From NCBI GenBank assembly GCA_947175425.1, contig CAMWMR010000004.1, forward strand, positions 1-64,000: a stretch of 64,000 nucleotides of DNA, read 5' to 3'. This DNA is from an uncultured Porphyromonadaceae bacterium (GTDB taxonomy: Bacteria; Bacteroidota; Bacteroidia; Bacteroidales; Muribaculaceae). The translations under genes were made by a program, and so were the position numbers. Under the pieces are notes generated by a model. That model had not been told where the DNA came from and did no database searches. It worked only from the letters and a program-made list of their open reading frames with translations. Of the stretch, positions 61,695 through 64,000 are shown in pieces; positions within the stretch are counted from its first letter, which is position 1; each line of letters begins with the position of its first letter.

Positions 61695-62136
61695 GGCGGG
61701 AGTCGATTATAATTGTCACGGGACCGTCGTTAAGGAGTTCGACCTTCATATCGGCGCCAAAACGTCCCCGTTGCACCTCTCGCCCTGTAATGCTGCGGCA
61801 TTCGCTCATAAACATTTCGTATAAATCTACCGCCAGTTCATGACGTGCCGCCCGAATGTAACTCGGGCGGTTTCCTTTTCGTGTGCTCGCGGTAAGCGTG
61901 AATTGGCTGATTGCAAGGATGTCGCCCTGAACATCTACAATGGAGCGGTTCATAACTCCGTTTTCATCGTTGAAAATGCGCATTGCACATGTTTTTGCGG
62001 CAAGCCAGCGGCAATCGTCGGCGGTATCGCCTGTTTCGACTCCTACGAGCACCATAAGGCCGTTGCCGACAGAACCTACAGTTTCGCCGTCGACACTCAC
62101 CGATGCGTGCGATACACGTTGAATTACAAGTCTCAT
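61684..62136 (-). CDS. dtd: D-aminoacyl-tRNA deacylase
   Basis: This 150-residue enzyme removes D-amino acids wrongly attached to tRNA. The family motifs are MRLVIQRVSHASVSVDGE, LMVLVGVETGD, the catalytic SQFTLTA and the Gly-Pro motif near the end (LLNDGPVTIIIDSR), with NRPSYIRAARHE between them. It starts at the stop of the MBOAT gene (1-bp overlap), so it is co-transcribed with it. Confidence 0.95.
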   Translation of the reverse strand: MRLVIQRVSHASVSVDGETVGSVGNGLMVLVGVETGDTADDCRWLAAKTCAMRIFNDENGVMNRSIVDVQGDILAISQFTLTASTRKGNRPSYIRAARHELAVDLYEMFMSECRSITGREVQRGRFGADMKVELLNDGPVTIIIDSRLRE

Positions 62137-63605
62137 CAGAACTGGAAGTATATAAAAGGAGAAACATCCTCGCTGCGCAGCTCCAGCACAAGCTGAACCA
62201 CAACAAGAAACAGCAGCAGCTTAAGCCACCATGGGGAGGCAACAAACCAACGTGCGGCGAGCCCGTGGAAACGGGAAGGCAACGCATGCGCAAGGATTAT
62301 GAGAATCATCAGAATTAGCCACAGCATGCGTGCAGAGGCGAATGCCGGAACATAGGCGAGCGAGAAATCGTTGAATACTCCCGAGAGTACCAGCCAAGAA
62401 TCTTCCCAGGAATCGGCGCGGAAGAATACCCACAGAGCGGCGACAAAACTCATTGTCACTATCCACCATAGTGCTTTCAGAGGCCATATGTCGGGCAGTC
62501 GGTCGAGCCACGGACGCGAGGCTTTGTGAATTGCCAGTCCGCCGCCGTGCATGGCTCCCCAAAAAACGAATTTCCATGCCGCGCCATGCCATAGGCCGCC
62601 GACAAGCATTGTGGCAAAGTTGTTTATATATGTTCTTGCCGTGCCTTTGCGATTGCCGCCAAGAGGGATGTATACGTAATCGCGCAGCCACGAGGAAAGC
62701 GATATGTGCCAGCGACGCCAGAAATCGCTGATATTGCGGGCTTTGTAGGGATAGTTGAAATTATCGGCGAGCCGGAATCCCATGATAAGGGCAATTCCGA
62801 TAGCCATATCGGAATATCCGGAGAAATCGCAGTAAATCTGCATTGTATATCCGATTATTCCCATAAGTGTCTCGAAGCCGGAGTATGAGCCGGGAGACTG
62901 AAAGATGAGATCGTTGTACTGAGCTATATAGTCGGCAACCACAGCTTTTTTGAGGACTCCGAGGATAATGAGCCACAAGCCGGTATAAAGTTCGGTGCGC
63001 GAAGCATGCCTGTTTTCGCGAATCTGCGGAAGGAAATAGTCGGCTCTCACGATTGGCCCCGCTACAAGCGCTGGGAAAAACGAGAGGAAAAACGCATATT
63101 CCAGCCATGTGCGTGTTGGTGTTACCCGGCCTTTGTATACATCTATAATATAGCTTACCGACTGGAAAGTGTAGAAGGAAATACCAACGGGAAGAATAAG
63201 GTCAAGCGGCTGGAAGTTTCCTTCTATCATTGCATTTAAGTTCCAGAGGAAGAAGTTTGCATATTTGAAATATGCCAGAATCCCCAGCGATGTGAGCAAT
63301 GACAGTGCCACACAGCATTTACGGAAAAGTCGGGTTCGTCCCGGAGCTGTCATCAGGCGCGACAGCGTCCAGTCAATGAGCGATGTGCCGCCTAAGAGGA
63401 GGACGAACACGCCGCTGCTTTTATAGTAGAAATAAAAGCTGAAAGCCACAACAAAAACAAGCATCTGCCACAATCGTCCTCTCAAAAGACCGTACAGAGG
63501 CATGAATATGAGAAAGAGTGCCCAAAAAGTTCCCGAAGAAAAGAGCATGGGGCTTTGCGGGTCGTAAAGCAGATAATCGCGTATGTTGAGCAGGATGTCG
63601 TTCAC
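62136..63605 (-). CDS. MBOAT-family membrane O-acyltransferase (AlgI/DltB-like)
   Basis: This 489-residue membrane protein has about 10 hydrophobic segments. The family signatures are YCDFSGYSDMAIGIALIMGF, FWRRWHISLSSWLRDYVYIP and the catalytic His near 340 in GLWHGAAWKFVFWG. It transfers acyl (probably acetyl) groups across the membrane to an extracellular glycan. The start is a GTG at 63605, 3 bp after the upstream SGNH-like gene, so the two form an operon. The conserved N-terminal region begins soon after. Confidence 0.88.
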   Translation of the reverse strand: MNDILLNIRDYLLYDPQSPMLFSSGTFWALFLIFMPLYGLLRGRLWQMLVFVVAFSFYFYYKSSGVFVLLLGGTSLIDWTLSRLMTAPGRTRLFRKCCVALSLLTSLGILAYFKYANFFLWNLNAMIEGNFQPLDLILPVGISFYTFQSVSYIIDVYKGRVTPTRTWLEYAFFLSFFPALVAGPIVRADYFLPQIRENRHASRTELYTGLWLIILGVLKKAVVADYIAQYNDLIFQSPGSYSGFETLMGIIGYTMQIYCDFSGYSDMAIGIALIMGFRLADNFNYPYKARNISDFWRRWHISLSSWLRDYVYIPLGGNRKGTARTYINNFATMLVGGLWHGAAWKFVFWGAMHGGGLAIHKASRPWLDRLPDIWPLKALWWIVTMSFVAALWVFFRADSWEDSWLVLSGVFNDFSLAYVPAFASARMLWLILMILIILAHALPSRFHGLAARWFVASPWWLKLLLFLVVVQLVLELRSEDVSPFIYFQF

Positions 63606-63608
63606 TTG

Positions 63609-64000
63609 CTATTTTTCGGAAGGCTGGTGTACGAAAATACGAGCCGGACGGCCATGTTTTTTGTCAGGACGCTCCATGCGTATGGGGTGCAGCGCGTTCT
63701 GAGGCATCCACCGCGCAACGCTGTCGAGCCAGTCGCAGGCGGAATCGCGTGTGGGGTGTGCGCCGTCTTTGCTGCGCTGGAAAGTCATGCCGTTGCTCAG
63801 GAAAAAAGTCCCTTTCGGAGCCACGGAGGCAATCAGTTCGTTAATGCCGGTATCGTCTTTCCAATTGGGTGGCCCAATCCACACAAAGGGTATGGTGTCG
63901 ATATCGGCCACTATTTTCTCGACGTACTGCCGGCGTTTTGCAGCTATGTCGCGTACAAATAGTTCGTTAGCTCCGAGACTTACGAAAATGAATCCGGGAC
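63609..64000 (-). CDS. SGNH-like protein, C-terminal part (AlgX/AlgJ-type context)
   Basis: The frame is open to the window edge, so only the C-terminal part (about 130 residues) is visible. It contains VSLGANELFV, then IPFVWIGPPNWKDDTGINEL and, further on, KDGAHPTRDSACDWLD, which resembles the Asp-x-x-His block of SGNH hydrolases (DGAHP). It lies just upstream of the MBOAT gene, as in glycan O-acetylation pairs. The start is outside the window. Confidence 0.7.
   Translation of the reverse strand, partial: PGFIFVSLGANELFVRDIAAKRRQYVEKIVADIDTIPFVWIGPPNWKDDTGINELIASVAPKGTFFLSNGMTFQRSKDGAHPTRDSACDWLDSVARWMPQNALHPIRMERPDKKHGRPARIFVHQPSEK

Overview
The window is Bacteroidales DNA, probably Muribaculaceae-like. 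Three things point there. The promoters carry the Bacteroidota -7 box TAnnTTTG, often with a TTTG -33 box 19-21 bp upstream. Many families are Bacteroidota-typical (DUF4924, DUF3822, DUF5106, GYF_2/CD225, GH3-beta-lactamase fusion). There is also a DUF3408/excisionase/tyrosine-integrase module. The assignment is by gene content only; no database search was run.

Region 1 (1-22,520) is accessory DNA in the 3' end of a tRNA-Leu(CAG) gene (22,506-22,589, minus strand). The 14-bp tRNA 3' end recurs at 443-456, so 443-22,520 is one integrative element. To its left, 1-442 has the same layout as this element's own right end (two tandem 11-bp repeats, a hairpin, then the att core, with the last repeat ending 56 bp before the core). 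It therefore looks like the right end of a second, related element integrated in tandem. The main element carries a tyrosine integrase, a frame-broken DUF1016 nuclease, a long hairpin- and repeat-rich non-coding tract, a DUF3408 gene, an excisionase-type HTH gene and then a defence cargo. The cargo is a WYL regulator, an AAA ATPase with an unrecognised partner, a type I restriction-modification set (hsdM-hsdS-hsdR), an unrecognised gene with a NERD-nuclease/UvrD-type helicase, and a 1,234-residue Mrr-like/STAND NTPase. Three near-identical palindromic sites (GATGCAGAnnnnCTGCAC), each exactly 10 bp upstream of a -7-like box, precede the ATPase pair (two sites) and hsdM (one site). This suggests one regulator, probably the WYL protein, controls both modules.

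Region 2 (22,506-41,400) is chromosome: tRNA-Leu, rpiB, a 5'-nucleotidase lipoprotein, a GH3/beta-lactamase fusion, a PAP2 phosphatase, a convergent nhaC-type antiporter, DUF3822-rsmD, guaA, tRNA-Pro(CGG), a GYF_2/CD225 membrane protein, and a tightly overlapping run from a DUF5106 protein through mnmA, a bifunctional-nuclease-like protein, a nucleoside MFS transporter, rsmE and kdsA to a TPR protein.

Region 3 (41,400-49,560) holds two short inverted-repeat-bounded non-coding elements, a DUF4924 protein, an unrecognised gene, a potassium-channel-like protein with a non-canonical filter, tRNA-Pro(GGG), a HipA-like kinase/DUF3037 pair, a frame-broken AlbA_2 regulator followed by a phased ATCCGACCG repeat array, and gyrB.

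Region 4 (49,560-64,000) has RNase R and folB. Convergent to these is a Wzi/lipoprotein/epimerase/ATP-grasp/NeuB operon that looks like part of a nonulosonic-acid glycan pathway, divergent from guaB. Two PpiC/SurA-type periplasmic chaperones, dtd, an MBOAT acyltransferase and a partial SGNH-like protein complete the window.
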